Under the pieces are notes generated by a model, which did not search any database, was not told the DNA's origin, and was given only the letters and a program-made list of their open reading frames with translations. Shown here one piece after another: positions 1-13,261 of a stretch of 64,000 nt of DNA. Numbering within the stretch: position 1 is the first letter of the stretch; every line of letters begins with the position of its first letter. Where the stretch lies: positions 1,364,001 to 1,428,000 of the forward strand of contig JAUIRK010000673.1 of the NCBI GenBank assembly GCA_030549495.1, written 5' to 3'. The position numbers and the translations under genes were made by a program. Source of the DNA: Nectonema munidae. Lineage: Eukaryota; Nematomorpha; Nectonematoida; Nectonematidae.

Positions 1-1566
1 TGTGCGTGTTATAATATCCTTTATTTCGTAAAGTAGAGAGAAAATAGTCAACTTAAAAGAGCAAAACAATTAAAACCCAAAAATTAAAAATTAAAATAGT
101 TACTTAATCAATAATTTGTAATTCAAATTTAACAAGTTGAGGATCTTTCGTTAACCTTTTAAGGAATTTGAAAAACAGCGGTGTCCCAAGAAATGAAAAT
201 CGTATTCTTTAGATATATAAAATTGCATTGAAAAAGAAAAGAGCTGAATAGTTATAAAAATACCTTTCTTTGGTTTGATCTAACTTCAAATTTATATCAA
301 TACAATCTTTTTAAAAAATATATCGTTAACATTTTCTTATCTCCTTAAAAAGGCTAATTTTCTTTTATCCCCGCACAAATTCAAAACTCTAAACTTGCGT
401 TCACTTTTAAAAAAAGTTTTTGTATGAATTAAAGCAGACGATGAAAGTCATAAATACACTCACTAAAATCTTCTGCTTTATTTTCCATAACTTTTTTATT
501 CTATTTTTTCTTCTATTCTTCAAAATTTGAAAATACCTATACAACGGCATATTGGCCGCAACGTAAGTGATTCAAATCATTGTTTGATCGTAAATTTATT
601 ATTTTATCCTTTTTTAAATACACTATTTGCAATAAATTAGTTCATAATATTTTCATTTAGAGTACTGTACATTTTGAATTTCCAGTTATATAATAAAAAA
701 AGTTGCAAAAAAACTTAAAAAAGGTAAAATTATTGTTACATCTCAAATGCGGAATCTATATAATCAACAAACGAATATAAATGTATAGTTGTTTGCGTTG
801 TTGTCTTTCGGAGGATTTATATACGTATATTTATATGCGCTTTTTCTTTAAATCTCTCTTTTACTTTATCTTCGCCCTTTTTTGCTGTTCGTCCTTTTTC
901 ACTTTCTCTTTCTTGTTTTTCTCTAATAAAATTGCATTTTTTACTCAAAGTGTGTTTTTAGTCTAATTTTTCAAGTTTTTTCATGTGATTTCTTGAAAAA
1001 TTAGTTCAGAATGGATCATTTCATATCTTAATGATTTGCTTTAAACATTTTTAATTTTTTGCTTAAAATTTAAATTCTTGATAGTTTTATCCGTATAACT
1101 TAATAAAATTTGTTTGTACTTTTGAAAAAATTAAATCTCATTTTGTATAAAATAATACTTTTGTTGCATGATCCTTTCCAACCAAAAACATTTTAAAATA
1201 AAATAACTTTCTATTCATCAAAAAATATGCAAAAATATAATTTATTCCAAAGTAAAAATCCTAAATATTGAGCTTTTCCGTTGAAGCTATATTAATGTTA
1301 TTCAACATGTACCTGGATAGGTTTGTGCAATCAAAAGCATTTAGAAAAAGTAGTTTCTGTATTCGAAGGTAGGAAACTTTTAACCCTGATTTTGCCTGTT
1401 ATCAAGAGCAACATAAGTTGGCTTTTATACTCATCAAAAATTGGCCAAATGATTTGAAAACTTTTTAAGAAAAAAAGTTGACCTAATAATATATTCCTTA
1501 AATACTTTTCGTAAGTAATTATATTAATATTCTTTTTGTAAGAGAGCATGATATAGTTTAATAAAA
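1..1566. other. AT-rich intergenic DNA
   Basis: No gene is supported here. Short open frames are low-complexity Phe/Leu/Ile stretches expected in AT-rich DNA. A GCAGACGAT box near 437 and an inverted TCTTCTGC box near 470 may be a worn copy of the TTAA-flanked MITE family described at 8479-8616. Confidence 0.6.
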
Positions 1567-2154
1567 CAGGTTTCTTAGACCTTTTTTACATACGGGCCCA
1601 ACATTTTATTGACATTTAATCTAGGCCCGAAAAATTTTATTTAAGAGTAAAACCATACAATATATAAAATTAGAAGAATCACTATAGTTTAATTTTTTTT
1701 AATCACTGTGAAAATATATTCGTATATAAATATATCTTTTGCGTGAGGAACAATTGATAAAGAATTATTAAGTCGCTATTTTTAATCAAATAATTGACAC
1801 AATTTCTATATCATATTCGTATGTATTATATTACTGAGATAAAGTAAACTAAGTTTTAAAAAAAATGAATTTTCGGCGACAATCATTGGCTTTTTCAAAC
1901 ATAACGCGGAGAAACATTGGTGTCGTAGGTTGTTTTTAAAAAATTGTGACAAATAAATTGTTTACTCTTTCCCTGTTTACTTTATGCACAAATTTAATTG
2001 GTCACCTTCAGCACCAAATCTATATCTATTACTGAGATAATTGTTGTTATTTTCGTTCAATTCAAAAACTTTTAACTTTTGAAATCTGATTAAAAGTGTT
2101 GGGGCCTAAATCATTTTTCCCAGGGCCCCAAGAACCCTGGGTTGAAGAAGCCTG
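1567..2154. mobile_element. hAT-type MITE
   Basis: The left end reads CAGGTTTCTTAGAC and the right end, reverse complemented, reads CAGGCTTCTTCAACCC, so the element has related CAG-starting inverted termini. GC-rich blocks next to each end (GGGCCC, GGGCCTAAA) contrast with the AT-rich interior, as is common in hAT MITEs. Flanks are only roughly duplicated (gtttaata against gtttaaag), so the exact borders may be off by a few bases. No coding capacity is seen. Confidence 0.55.
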
Positions 2155-5100
2155 GTTTAAAGTATTCTCTTTTGAAAAGATGTGATCCTTAAGCAAAAAC
2201 TTAAATGAAGCAATGAGATTGTAAAAGTTATATTACACATGCATGCCGTAATAAATAATCAAAAAGGGCAGGTGGGAGTTATTTTAAATGAATAAATAAA
2301 TTATATTTATCTGATTAAATTTTTATTAATTGTTTTCCTGTTGAATAAAAAAAGATTTTTGATATAATATTTTTATCATAATTAGATAATTAAATATCGT
2401 CTGATAACGTGTGAAATGGGACGTTTAAAATCGTTAACATCTGAATCTAATAAATCATATTAAACTTAAAATTATTATCAAAATGTTAATGCTCATTTTT
2501 AAATAATAAAACGTAAAATTTAATCCAATTCAAAAAAATTAAGCCACAATTTGAACTTAAAGAAGACTACGCAAAGCATTAATTAGTGGTATGGTAATAG
2601 TTACTTGCTTTGTTTGGTAAATAGTAATGCTATTATTTTCTTATAGAATTAGTTGATAATTATGTCTAAAATTGCACCCATTATAAGTGCCACAAATTTA
2701 AAGTTTTCCTAAGAAATAATCGTAGCATACTAAAACAGGCTTGTCAAAATATAATAATTACTGCTTTTAATTATATAGTTCTTGCGGGCCGGATAAATGC
2801 TATAGTGTTCAAAACACACAATCATAACAAAATAAATTATTTAAAACGCTTAAAAAAGTTTGAATGGAGTTCTTATTTTTAATTTTTCTTTTCTGATTTA
2901 TGGAAACTTGACATGAAATTAAACTGGAATTACTAAAGCCTTCTACTTCTCTCCGTAAACTTGCTAAATAATAATAATAATCTATAAATAAGCGTTATTT
3001 ATAGATTTGCGTTAAATTTGAATATGTGTTTTTAACGCAAATAATATATCAGTATTTGTAATATTTACAACTTCATACCAGATGTGCGGATAAACAACAA
3101 ATTTTCATCATCTATGCTAACGGATCTTAATCTTTGATGAGTTTAGAAGCGTTGCGCATTTTCTAATATGCCGTATAAGCCATTTATTTTGGTATCGAAT
3201 ATATATTACTTGCAAACAGCTATTATACCTATTTTACAATATAAGTACTTGTGCATATGCTTAGTTTTATCTTCTTGCAGAATATGAAAATTTTATTTTT
3301 TTACTTTTCCTTTGACCAATAGTTTACCTTGGCAAGACAAGTGTGAGTTTTGCATCACGTAACACTACAAGTATCGTATTATATGTAAATCATAAAAAAT
3401 TTCAATGAAAATTTTCCAAACCCATTTTATATTAGAAAAGTTAATGCAATAAAGCAATTAAAAAAAATAGCACACATTTCTTAAAGTTTAAATAAAAAAG
3501 ATAGCATAAGGATAAATCTCTCTGATTTCAGAATTCTTAGCATTCAATCAAAATAAACGCTAAGATAACTTATTACACGTTAGAATTATAGAAAATGAAA
3601 GAATCAATAAAAAGTTAGTTTGCACAGTTTTGACAGTTATATATTTCGTATCCATTTTGCAAAGATGTTTCTTCTGTTTCACACTTTCTTGTCACCTGTT
3701 TCTTACAGATTAAGAGCTGGATAAGTAGCAATATCCACTGGAATTAGAAGAAGAATACTGAGCAACAGCATCTCCTATTCTATAAAGTATAATCAAGTCT
3801 TTTGTAAGTCAGTGAGTTGTTATATCATCATTACAATTATTTTCATAGAAATTTTTGGCCCCTTTGTTATATATATAACTATCTCAAAACTTTATGTATT
3901 TTTGGAATTCCAAGTTTATTCATATTTCGGAGGTAAGAAGAAGATTTTTTCCTTATCCAGGAGAAAAAATTGTGGAACATCATTAGGATGTATTTGAGAT
4001 GAAGTTTTAAAACAATAAAAATTTTAAAATTTTAAAATGAAGCTAGATCAACTTTGAAGGCAACGTTTAAATAATCTGATATATGCTTATTTATTTACAT
4101 ATATTATACATATTTCTTTCGTCTCAGTGAAGAGTTCTTGAAGATTTGTATGAATATCCACGTGATGCATAAGGGATGAATAAATTTTCTCTTCGATAAG
4201 TATGTCTTCTGCCTCTCTACATTGTGGTTCGCTATTGTTTGATTTCAGATGATGAGGCTGATTCGTGAAAATATCTTTTAAAAATTCAATCATTGTGCTC
4301 AGGAAGACATTATATATATGAAATGTACTACATAAATATATCATTTCCTATTGTTCTATATTTCGCCTGATCAAAATATCTCCAAAGTAATAAAATTTCA
4401 GGCATACAAAAATTACGGTGCTACCTATTTGTGTGTTGGTGCTTTTGTTGTTGTTGTTGCTTCAATCAACAGGTGTTTAAAAAATTTGTATGTCCTTTAA
4501 ATACCACATTTAGAATCGCGTTTGAAATCATTTGTCCTTTTAATGGTTAAAGAGCTTTTCAATTTGTATATATGTATGTGTCCAACTTCTCTATTCAGTA
4601 AGGAATTTAAAAAATTTGTTTTACTATATTAGTCACATGCATTGATAAACAATTTTGCGTTTTCTTATTTTTGATCTATACCACATAAAAGCGCTTAAAT
4701 ACCTGTTTTTTTATCTTGTTAGATTTTGCAATCAGTTTGACAGTTTATTTATGATTTTTTTTGCTATAAAAGAAATATTTTTTGAATTGACTTTATGCTT
4801 TCAATAGTGCTGACTAGTTAAAAAATTATAATTGAAACTAATTATTTAACTATACATAAATAACAATTTAATTAATTAATTAATTAATTGATTATCTAAC
4901 TAAATGTTTGTGTATCAAGTATGTATTTTAGTACGCAATTATTGATTTAATAAAAACAAGTACATAAATCCACTTTCAGATTGGTAAGGGATCAAAATCA
5001 ATAGTACGAATTATTCGATGTACAATGTCCATTCTACTTCCAATAAAATACTAATCTTATTTAGTTCTCTTATCTTAAATGTTATTTTGCTAAAAAGTAT

Positions 5101-6474
5101 AATTGAATTTCTACTAGTCATAACACAATTTTTAATTCCATTTTATAGCTACACATAGACAAAGAAAGGCTATTCATATTTTGAATAAGATCATCAATAC
5201 AAAGTTTTGAAATATACTTTTTAACTCATAAAGCTAAAGTCTTGGAATAAAATAATAAGTTGTGGGTAAATCATGGTTAATCAGCCGCTTAGGTGTGAAA
5301 GTAAGTGTTACAAACTAAATTAAAAATACGCTCATTCACAAACAAAATTTGATTGACTGAAAAATTATTGATATTCATGCTGAACATTCATTGATTTATT
5401 CAAAGCATTTTTAAAATAAATGGCCTTATTTTTTCTCTCTCCTGTTTCAATGTCCATCAAGTTGAGTTAGTATTTTAATTCCTGAAGAATGGAGTTACTT
5501 TTTGATTTATATTTATTGTTAATTAATTATTTCTTTAAAAAAAATAGTTTTATAATTTAATAAACTTTAATTTTTTTCAAAAAATTAAATAAATTTACCT
5601 TAAATTAAAATTTTGTCAGAGTATTATGACGAAAAAAAGTTTGGTTTTCTTAGAAGTCGAAAAATGATATAAATATTACCAAAAAAATCTATTATTTACT
5701 TCTTTAAACAATCATACTGCCTATTTTAAATAATGCCACATTTACTATGCCAAACGACAACACTTTATCTTCGAGCATTAAATTTGTAATGCTGTGGTTT
5801 AAAGGCGAAGCCAAAGAGAATCAAAGTCAGATCCAAAACATCTCAAATACACCAACAAATTGAAATAAAAAACTGCAAAACCAATGATAAAATGACTTCT
5901 TTTTTTAATTTAGGACTTGCCGCAAAAGCTGCGAGTATCAAGACTAAATAAACAAGAAAATAATAATTTATTCTCTTTCGAATGCTCTTATTACGCAATC
6001 AAACATGAGACAGCGTTAAGTTTGAAATATGAATATATATATATTGTGTCAGACGCATAAATTTTATATGTAAGGAAGTCTATTTAGTTGGCTTTGTATA
6101 GGCTATATCGCTATCTTTTTCCTTTTCCAAACTTCCTCTCTCATTACTTATGTGCGAGATGTGATTACTAAATTTTTTGAGAGTTTTCCCAAGGTAAAAT
6201 TCATTTTCATAACTTTCCTCAAGTCTCTACTAGTTTAGGAAAATATATGTATGGCATCTTTTGTCTTCTACAATAAAACTCAAATATTCACTGAATATAA
6301 AATTTTATTCTTTTGCTCTATGTTTATCACGAATGTTAATTCCAAGATCCTGTGTATCTAAAAAGTATATTCATGTATCTTTTAAATTAAAAACATTTTA
6401 ATTATTAAATGCATATACCGCATATGCCTCGTGTAAGTCAACTTTATGTAAACGTGGAATCACAAATGAACAGG
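2155..6474. other. AT-rich intergenic DNA without recognised gene
   Basis: I see no exon with splice sites and no recognisable protein similarity. Simple repeats include an ATA run near 2968 and (AATT)n near 4868-4888. Open frames at 3812-3997 and 4087-4344 are short and have no recognisable motif. Confidence 0.55.
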
Positions 6475-6603
6475 TTATCGACCACAGTCGATATATGTCG
6501 ACTTTACAAAAATAAAATCGTCTGAGTTTATTAATGCTTTTTAATACAAATCTTCTGCTTTACATGAGATATCATCTGATTAGTCTGGTCGATTACGGGT
6601 TAA
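6475..6603. mobile_element. TTAA-flanked GCAGACGA-box MITE, copy b
   Basis: The right end is TCTGGTCGATTACGGGTTAA, closing on TTAA at 6600-6603. The left end (TTATCGACCACAG) is worn. Inside lie ATCGTCTGA and ATCATCTGA boxes matching the copies near 8479, 13060, 57982 and 58469. Ends of the form TTAA-CCC fit a piggyBac-type MITE. Confidence 0.45.
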
Positions 6604-7128
6604 GAATAGAATGCTCATATTCAGTATAGTTCGCTGTATAACTCCACTTCAGTGAAAATATAGAATTAAAATCAAACAAACCTTTTATATCGTCTACTTT
6701 ACCGATTGTTTTATTTTGACAAAATTACTTTCGCAAAATAAAAAAAATATTCTATTTCAAAAAATGGGGTGTACAAAAAGCTTTTTTAATATAGCAAACT
6801 TGGTCAGAAATAAAATAATTTTTAATTTTTTGGAAAAACTATCTTTATATTTTGAGTGTGCTGAATATGATAGTAGTTCCATTTTTTTTTATGAAACATC
6901 GCGGAGCATAAATGTCAACAAAAACGATATTACATGTCAAAGCATCGTTTTGAGTATTATTCAACTCGTTTATTTCAAAGACGTCAATTTTCAAGAAGAT
7001 TTTCAATTGGGGATATCTGTTTCCCACTTAAAAATAAACCTTTTATTAGGGTTAGGATCAGTGTAGAATTAGCAGTGTTAATAATGTTAAACAACGTATA
7101 TGTAAATGTAAGCACCTAAATCCTAACA

Positions 7129-7806
7129 CCGTTCGAGACATTTCGTCTACAGACGTTTTCTTTTCTGACCTTTCGTCGCCAGACAGTTCATCGACGAATC
7201 ATCGAATGGATATTTGGCCGAAGAACTTTTTTATGGAACGGTTGTTTCGTCGCGAATGATTGTTTTGTTGCATAAATGTATTGTCGAAAGCAAACAAACA
7301 ATTACTCTCCCTCTTTTTTTCTCTCTCTCTCTCTCTATACTATGAAATTATAATTGTGATAGAGAAAGAGAGTTTTTACTTCAGATTTTCTAATTATTAT
7401 TAAACGTTCTTGTCCACATTTTCACTAATGAGTAGGTAAGGTTTCTCAACCCTTATAACTAATTAAATTATTAAAAAAAATAGTTACACATTCTAACTAA
7501 ATTACTAAAGGCTCTTGTCCAAAATTCCACCAAATTGGTTAGTAAAGCTAACTAGTTTGAAGGTGCAACCTACGAGCAAAATTAGTAAACAGACAATCTC
7601 ACTTACATTTGCTTTCTTTAATTACCTATAATTAAGCAATTACCTTGTTGGCTGTTTAACAATATAAATAGCAAATAAACTTTGGCTGTTTAACACTCTT
7701 TTGACGAAAATCCAGCCTGCTTGACTAAATGTTCATTCGACGAATCGTCTACCGGCGATATGTCTTCGACGAATTGTTTGGCGATAGATAAAGTGTCCGA
7801 TAATGG
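7129..7806. mobile_element. Fold-back MITE with TTCGTCG-rich ends, copy 1
   Basis: The first and last roughly 90 bases are imperfect inverted repeats. GACGAATCATCGAATGGA near the left end matches GACGATTCGTCGAATGAA in the reverse complement of the right end, followed by ATATTTGGCC against ACATTTAGTC. The interior has a (CT)n run near 7310-7336 and repeated ctaacta words. No open frame of note. A relative lies at about 24968-25675. Confidence 0.5.
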
Positions 7807-8478
7807 AGCCTTTTTGAATATTTCTTGCAATGTGAGGGAAATAATTATTTGACTTGTAGTAATTGTTTTAAAAGTGACAGTTCGATGTTTTGAGCTAGTG
7901 AATTTTGTCTCCCTTGCTTAAAAAATTGCTAGCATCATTTTTAATCTCTAAACACCATACTCAATTGGATTAAGCATTTATTAATAAGAATATAAAGACT
8001 TCATTATATTTATGGGATTTAATTCATCAAAATTAGTCCCATGAATTGCACAATCGTCTATCAAAAACGAACAATCAGTCATGTTTTGATATTTAACTTT
8101 TTCTAAGAGTTCAAACAAAATTGATTCAATTTTCAGAGTTTCATGTTCTATCACTAATAATTTTGTAATCCAAAATGTTTTCGCTATTCCAATTTTTGCA
8201 TTCGCAATTACGAAATCAATATTTTTATGAAGCTGCTACAAATAACGCGGCTATAGTCTTTTTTACTAAAACGATTTTTAAAGGAAAAAACAAAAAATAT
8301 ATAAAGTTGTGGGGATTGCAAAGAAGTTTTTTGAATTGCACTAGGGTGAAACAGAAATGCAAAAAGGTGTGTTCAAAACTCACTCACACAAACACACTAC
8401 TTTTATTTAATTCATGAAAGTAGCCGTATTATAATTAGACTTACGCGACTTGAAAAGCTTTTTTTAATTTTAACTGAT

Positions 8479-8616
8479 TTAACCCATTTAAGACCAAGCA
8501 AAGCAGACGACATCTAAAAAAACGCAGACGATTTATATTCAAAGTCATTGAAAAAAGCAGACGAAGATGAAATTACTTATGTTCCAAAATAGGAACATTG
8601 GTCGTAAATGGGTTAA
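8479..8616. mobile_element. TTAA-flanked GCAGACGA-box MITE, best copy
   Basis: The left end is TTAACCCATTTAAGACCAA (TTAA at 8479-8482). The right end is TTGGTCGTAAATGGGTTAA (TTAA at 8613-8616). The inverted termini match almost base for base and both close on TTAA, the target site of piggyBac-superfamily elements. Three GCAGACGA boxes lie inside. Too short to code; presumably mobilised by an autonomous piggyBac relative. Confidence 0.7.
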
Positions 8617-9547
8617 ACAATTTGTAACTATTTTTTACGCGGTAATTATGGGCCTTTTGTATATAAGATATAACCTTTCTGATCCTTTACAACCATCATA
8701 TAATAGTCTAAAATTTTATTTATTTTTATGAGTGGAAAGTACATTCTACAAATTAAAGTTTTATCTATTATAGCATATATACATAAATAAGCATACTTTT
8801 GACATGAGGCTTGACACATACACATATGGATAAATTCATGAGATAAATTTATTATATAATATATTTTTAAGTAAAAAACTTAAATGGAATTCAATTTTCA
8901 GTTTTTTTGTTGAATCTAATATTCGAGTTTCAATTTTTAAGTTTTCACAAACCCTAATAATAATGAAGTATGTTCATCACGTCTAACCAGACGAATCAAT
9001 CGGAAACTGGAATAATCTATCAAGGGCTAGAATTTTGTTGATAAAATTTAGCATAGGTAAGCTTTGATCAATTTTTTGATTTTGTAATTTCCATTCGATC
9101 GAAAAACTATATTTATATTTATCAACTACCAAACAGAGATTATTGTTGCAAAAAAATGTCCTATTTTTTGCATTTATTTGAAGATATTGACCAAAAGTGT
9201 CTACTTTTGGAAAATAAATATAGATTTGATGATGAAGATGACCCGTTAAATTTGTGTATAAAGTAAACAGGAATAGAGTAAGTTTCAAATAAACAAATTT
9301 TCGGCGAAATCAGCTTTATAACGGAGGAAATGAAGTAAAGAAAGAAATTTATTTGGAAACTGATGCACTTATTGCCAAATAAACATTTGTTTATATAGGT
9401 AAACAAAATCCCATTGACAAAAGTTATATATAAATGCTATTATACATCAAAGGTCCTAGCATCCGATAGATGTAAATATAGTATTGCTTAGTTAAGAAAT
9501 AGAAATAATATAAAGAAAATATTGTACAAAAATTGTTAATAATAGCA
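8617..9547. other. AT-rich stretch without recognised gene
   Basis: Two overlapping minus-strand open frames (about 8983-9406) are present but show no recognisable domain or splice context, so I do not call them genes. Confidence 0.5.
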
Positions 9548-9942
9548 GAGGCGAGCCAGCTTTCACCCTCAGGGGGGGGCATGAAAAATTCGTGGAGGGG
9601 GGGCGAAAAATGTATTATTTATTTTGATCGATTTACCATCTGAAAATAGGAATAGGACCTTGGAAGATGAAATTAAAGCCAGATTAAAAAAAAGTGTAAA
9701 AAACAACACAAAATAAAAAATTATAAAACAAGTGTTAGGTAACTTTCTATGGTTTCAAGCCATACTTATCTTAAAATTAAATTAAATGAAAACAAAGTTT
9801 GTATTTCTAACAAATAAGAATTTATTTTTTAGTTTTCATGTCTAAACTTCTTTTAAGTTAGTTTGGGCGTCTAACTTCTTAGGTATTCAAAATTAGAGCT
9901 TTTTTGGTATCTTAATTAATTTTTTCAGGGGGCCCTAGAGAG
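9548..9942. mobile_element. G-run-ended MITE-like insertion
   Basis: The left end (GAGGCGAGCCAGC then CTCAGGGGGGGG) is of the GCGTAGCCAG...GGGG type seen at ends of several hAT-type elements. The right end, around 9926-9942, has a GGGGGCCCTAG block. It abuts, and seems to cut off, the start exon at 9943-10043. Borders are approximate and no clear target duplication was found. Confidence 0.4.
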
Positions 9943-10043
9943 TAACTTGTGACTGGCTTCCTATTAGGAGCAATGGTGTATTCTCCACATATGTAGCAAA
10001 ACACATCGGGCTTATTTCTGCACGATCTTCTGGTCGAAGCCAT
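9943..10043 (-). pseudogene. Truncated start exon of an uncharacterised multicopy family
   Basis: Reading minus from ATG at 10043, the frame begins MASTRRSCRNKPDVFCY and continues ICGEYTIAPNRKPVT before running into the G-rich element at 9942. I recall this beginning (FCYICGEYT, usually followed by a segment with KLGDQDK) as an abundant, functionally uncharacterised protein family annotated in many invertebrate genomes. That is from memory, not a search. A good acceptor (TTTTTGTTTTGCAG) lies 9 bases upstream of the ATG, so this is a coding exon preceded by an intron. Only about 34 codons remain, so the copy is dead. Confidence 0.5.
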
Positions 10044-10430
10044 ATCATTCACCTGCAAAACAAAAATAGGTACAAATTAGTCATAAATTGGCGCGTGTAG
10101 GTATTGCACATTCTTCAGAGTTTGTTATTTCAAGAAATACAACTTTTTACCTGAATACTTCTTGTCATTAAAATATTTATTTCCAATCAAAACAATTATT
10201 TGACATGACATTTTACCCCCACCAACTTCTTCTAAAATGCTCCACACATGCGTACATGTGAACAAAAATGTAAAAAACGACATGTGGCCATATCTCAAAA
10301 ACTTGACCTGATTGAACAAAACTAATGTGAGTTTTGGATTCAGCGCATCAGATCCTAAATCAGCTTAAAAAATGCAGACAACAAATTTGTTGTTGACCAG
10401 TGTAATTGTTTAATACTCGGGTACTCGATT
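10044..10430 (-). other. Upstream sequence of the truncated family copy
   Basis: Minus-strand sequence leading into the acceptor before the ATG at 10043. It is probably the intron and 5' untranslated part of the same copy. A minus-strand open frame at 10125-10319 has no recognisable motif and I read it as non-coding. Confidence 0.3.
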
Positions 10431-10851
10431 TATGTAGAAGTATGTTAACTTCTACGAAGGAAGTGACATCTAAAACCTTAATTTAATGGTTTCATTTCTT
10501 TAGTTTTTGAGCAAATAGCAATAAAACGTTGATGTTATTTGCCATCTCTGTGACTGTTGATAAAATATGCTACTATAACACCACACAACAAACAAAAGAA
10601 CTCTTCATTTTACGAAACTTTTATTTATTTTGGATATTTTTCAACATATAAATCTTTGAATCTGAACTCACTGCTGTTTTTGGAAAAATGAGAAAGATAT
10701 AATAATGAAAGAAGAATATATAAAAAAATAGAAATAAGAGTTTTTTGTACAAAAATAACAAAACGAATACGGATATATAAATATATCTTCAAGGGCGCAC
10801 CATGCTCCGCTGCGCACCGTTTGAGAAGCAGTGAAACAGTAACGTAGCCAT

Positions 10852-10935
10852 AAAATTTGATTTGGGGCTGCTATAAGAGAAGTAGAGGGGCCAATAAGGG
10901 GCGTTGTATGAAGGCCAACTAAAACAAGTTAATTC
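10852..10935. mobile_element. hAT-like terminus (CAGTAACGTAGCC)
   Basis: CAGTAACGTAGCCATAAAAT followed by G-rich blocks (GGGGCT, AGAGGGGCC, GGGGCG) looks like one end of a GCGTAGCC-type hAT element. The reverse complement of 14942-14987 has a similar end (CAGAAACGTTGCCGG ... AGAGGGGCC). The flanking octamers differ, so the two are probably ends of separate copies. Confidence 0.35.
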
Positions 10936-13059
10936 TTCTTTTTTTGAAAATTCTTTAAAAAAATTTTAGGAGAAATTTTATTAGTGTTAAATTTCTTTTT
11001 CTGTGTGGCATCATTATTCTTTGGGTGGTGAAGATTCTTTTTACAATTGAAAAAGACCTTTTACAAGATGCTGTACTAAAACCTTTTTATAATGTCAGCA
11101 AAGTTGTGATGAATATGGATAGAATTCTTTCAATAATAATGTTTATCTCACAATGAGTGTTCACTTTTTAATTTTTCATCAATTTCAAAACGTTTGCATA
11201 AATCTCTATTTTCTTTCTACAATATTAAAATACACTTCATTAGAGACATTTATTTTTCAGAGATTCTATTTTAAAAAATTGATTCCAGTTTCTCGTGAGT
11301 TTTTTGGCACGAGTCTTTTTGGTCGCACTTATAAATTTAACGTGTTTTAAAAATGCTTTATTAGTGAATTTTTTCACAATGACTAAATCTATTAATTAAA
11401 ATTGAATTAAAAAAAACTAATTAACTAAGGGGCAACTTCCTCACTCAACTTGCCATGCAAAAGATGAAAATGGGGCGTGAACCACACGTCCTGTACCGAA
11501 AACTTCTAGCATGGTATATATAGAAGGCACCCATAAAATGCCTGGATTTTCAATCAGCTGTCGTTTCGTCAGGCAGCACACCAGATGGCTTCCATTTGAA
11601 ACAAATCTCCTTCTCGATAAAAGCTTTTTATCAACGCAAAGGATATAGAAAAGGAACAGATTATGTATTGTGAATCATTTTGAAAAAAAATAAAAATACG
11701 CGTGTGATTCCTGTTTCTCCGTTTAGAAGGAAATTTTTAAAGGCTGAAGTTGCACGACCTCGTTGAGTCGTTTTTATTGTACCCGCTAACACAACTCATT
11801 ATTATTGAACATCCAAAATAAATTGAAATTATGAACTCAAGGTGAACAGCGCCACAATTGGAGAAAAACTTGAATAAAAATTACTACTTCAACTCGTTTT
11901 TACGGGAAAACATATCACTGTTTTACTGCTTTCTAGATGCAGAAAAAGGTACGTTGCAAAATTAAACAACAACAACAACAGAGTAACATAGACCCCCTTT
12001 TAGTGCGTTTTTTTTTATTGCTAATTAATTTTATTTATCAAGATTTGAAAAATTCTAAATTCATTTCTGAATTATTTCGCATGATATTTTTCTCTTTGCT
12101 TTCATAAAATTAAAAGATCATCTTTCATGAAACTTTTTCAGTTAGAAACGAAACCGATTTTACTTGAAGCAACAGATGCCCTTTTGGATGTGAGTCAAAA
12201 TTCTTGATATATGATTCCAAATGCTGCCAAAATAAACCTCGCAATCTTTTGCGCTAGCTACGTGACTATATATATATCAGTAGTTATCAGAGCATTCATG
12301 GTCTAAGAATCTACAAACTTTTCAGACAAAACTTTATTTATTACAACCAAAATTGGTGATACTAGATATAATATCATTATACAATTTACATATTCCGTAT
12401 TTGAAACAATGTTTAGATTTACGATTTCTAAACGGCCTAATAACTAAATCAAGACATCTATTTGGTAAAAATAGTAAGCAATTAGGAAAACCAGAGGGCA
12501 GACATTTGTTTTTAATCTTGTATATAAAAAGCGATAGACTCAATTTATATATATCTTCAAATGTGATTTAAGTCAAAATATGATCTTTAGAATAGAAATT
12601 TTGTTGTATATTTGTAATGTCGTGTTCAATTATAAAAAATCTAATCGACGAATTTAAATGAAAAAAAGCAAAATTCATCTTATTTTTGAATCCTTTTTCT
12701 TCTAACTTTGATAACATTTCTGAAAAGCTGGAAGTAGTAAAAATATTAATTAAATATAGTAGACAGGCATAGAGTAAACAATATATTGGGCATATAAAAT
12801 TTTAAATAATAAATTTTCCGCGAAATAAAAATTGTTTTTTTAAAAATTGCAGTTTTTCCGAAGAAAGCCAACCTCAGTAATTTAATATAAAACTACTATC
12901 AAATGAAGAAATCTTTTAATCTTGCAATAACCCGGCTGACTGACGCATGGAAGCAAAAGAAATCATTCACTTTTATGCATAAAATACCACTGTATGCGAT
13001 CATCAAATTTTTAAACTTCAAAGTTAGAGAGTAAAAAATGACTTCGAAACATTAGCAAG
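10936..13059. other. AT-rich stretch without recognised gene
   Basis: Apart from the TATA segment near 11515 I find no exon or named repeat. Two overlapping opposite-strand open frames at about 12334-12571 have no recognisable domain. Confidence 0.5.
11515..11575 (+). promoter_or_regulatory. Promoter-like TATA segment
   Basis: TATATATAG at 11515 sits in a locally GC-richer block with TTCTAG upstream and CAATCAGCTG about 37 bases downstream. An ATG follows near 11586 but its frame closes after four codons (ATG GCT TCC ATT TGA), and no donor site is obvious. This could be a decayed promoter or chance. Confidence 0.2.
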
Positions 13060-13171
13060 AGTTAGTGTACGTCAAGACTATAGGTCTTCTGTGTCTATAA
13101 ATTCTTTTAAATACAAATCGTCTGTGCTTTACATTAGATATCGTCTGATTATTCTGGTCTTTAACGGGTAA
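13060..13171. mobile_element. TTAA-type GCAGACGA-box MITE, copy c
   Basis: The right half carries AAATCGTCTGTGCTTTAC, ATATCGTCTGATTATTC and an end reading TGGTCTTTAACGGGTAA, matching the copy ending at 6603. The terminal TTAA has decayed and the left end is approximate. Confidence 0.4.
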
Positions 13172-13261
13172 GGGACATTGGGATCAAATTGAATAAACAT
13201 TTTCAGGCTTTGTTTTTCCCAAATTACTAGTCCAAATTTCCATAAAACTTGAAACGAACAA

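Noticed and set aside
6716-7066. 116-codon plus-strand open frame
   Set aside because: Starts at TTG, has no recognisable domain and lies in AT-rich DNA among MITEs; I judge it chance.
8983-9406. Two overlapping minus-strand frames of 101 and 81 codons
   Set aside because: No motif, no splice context and low-complexity AT-driven composition.
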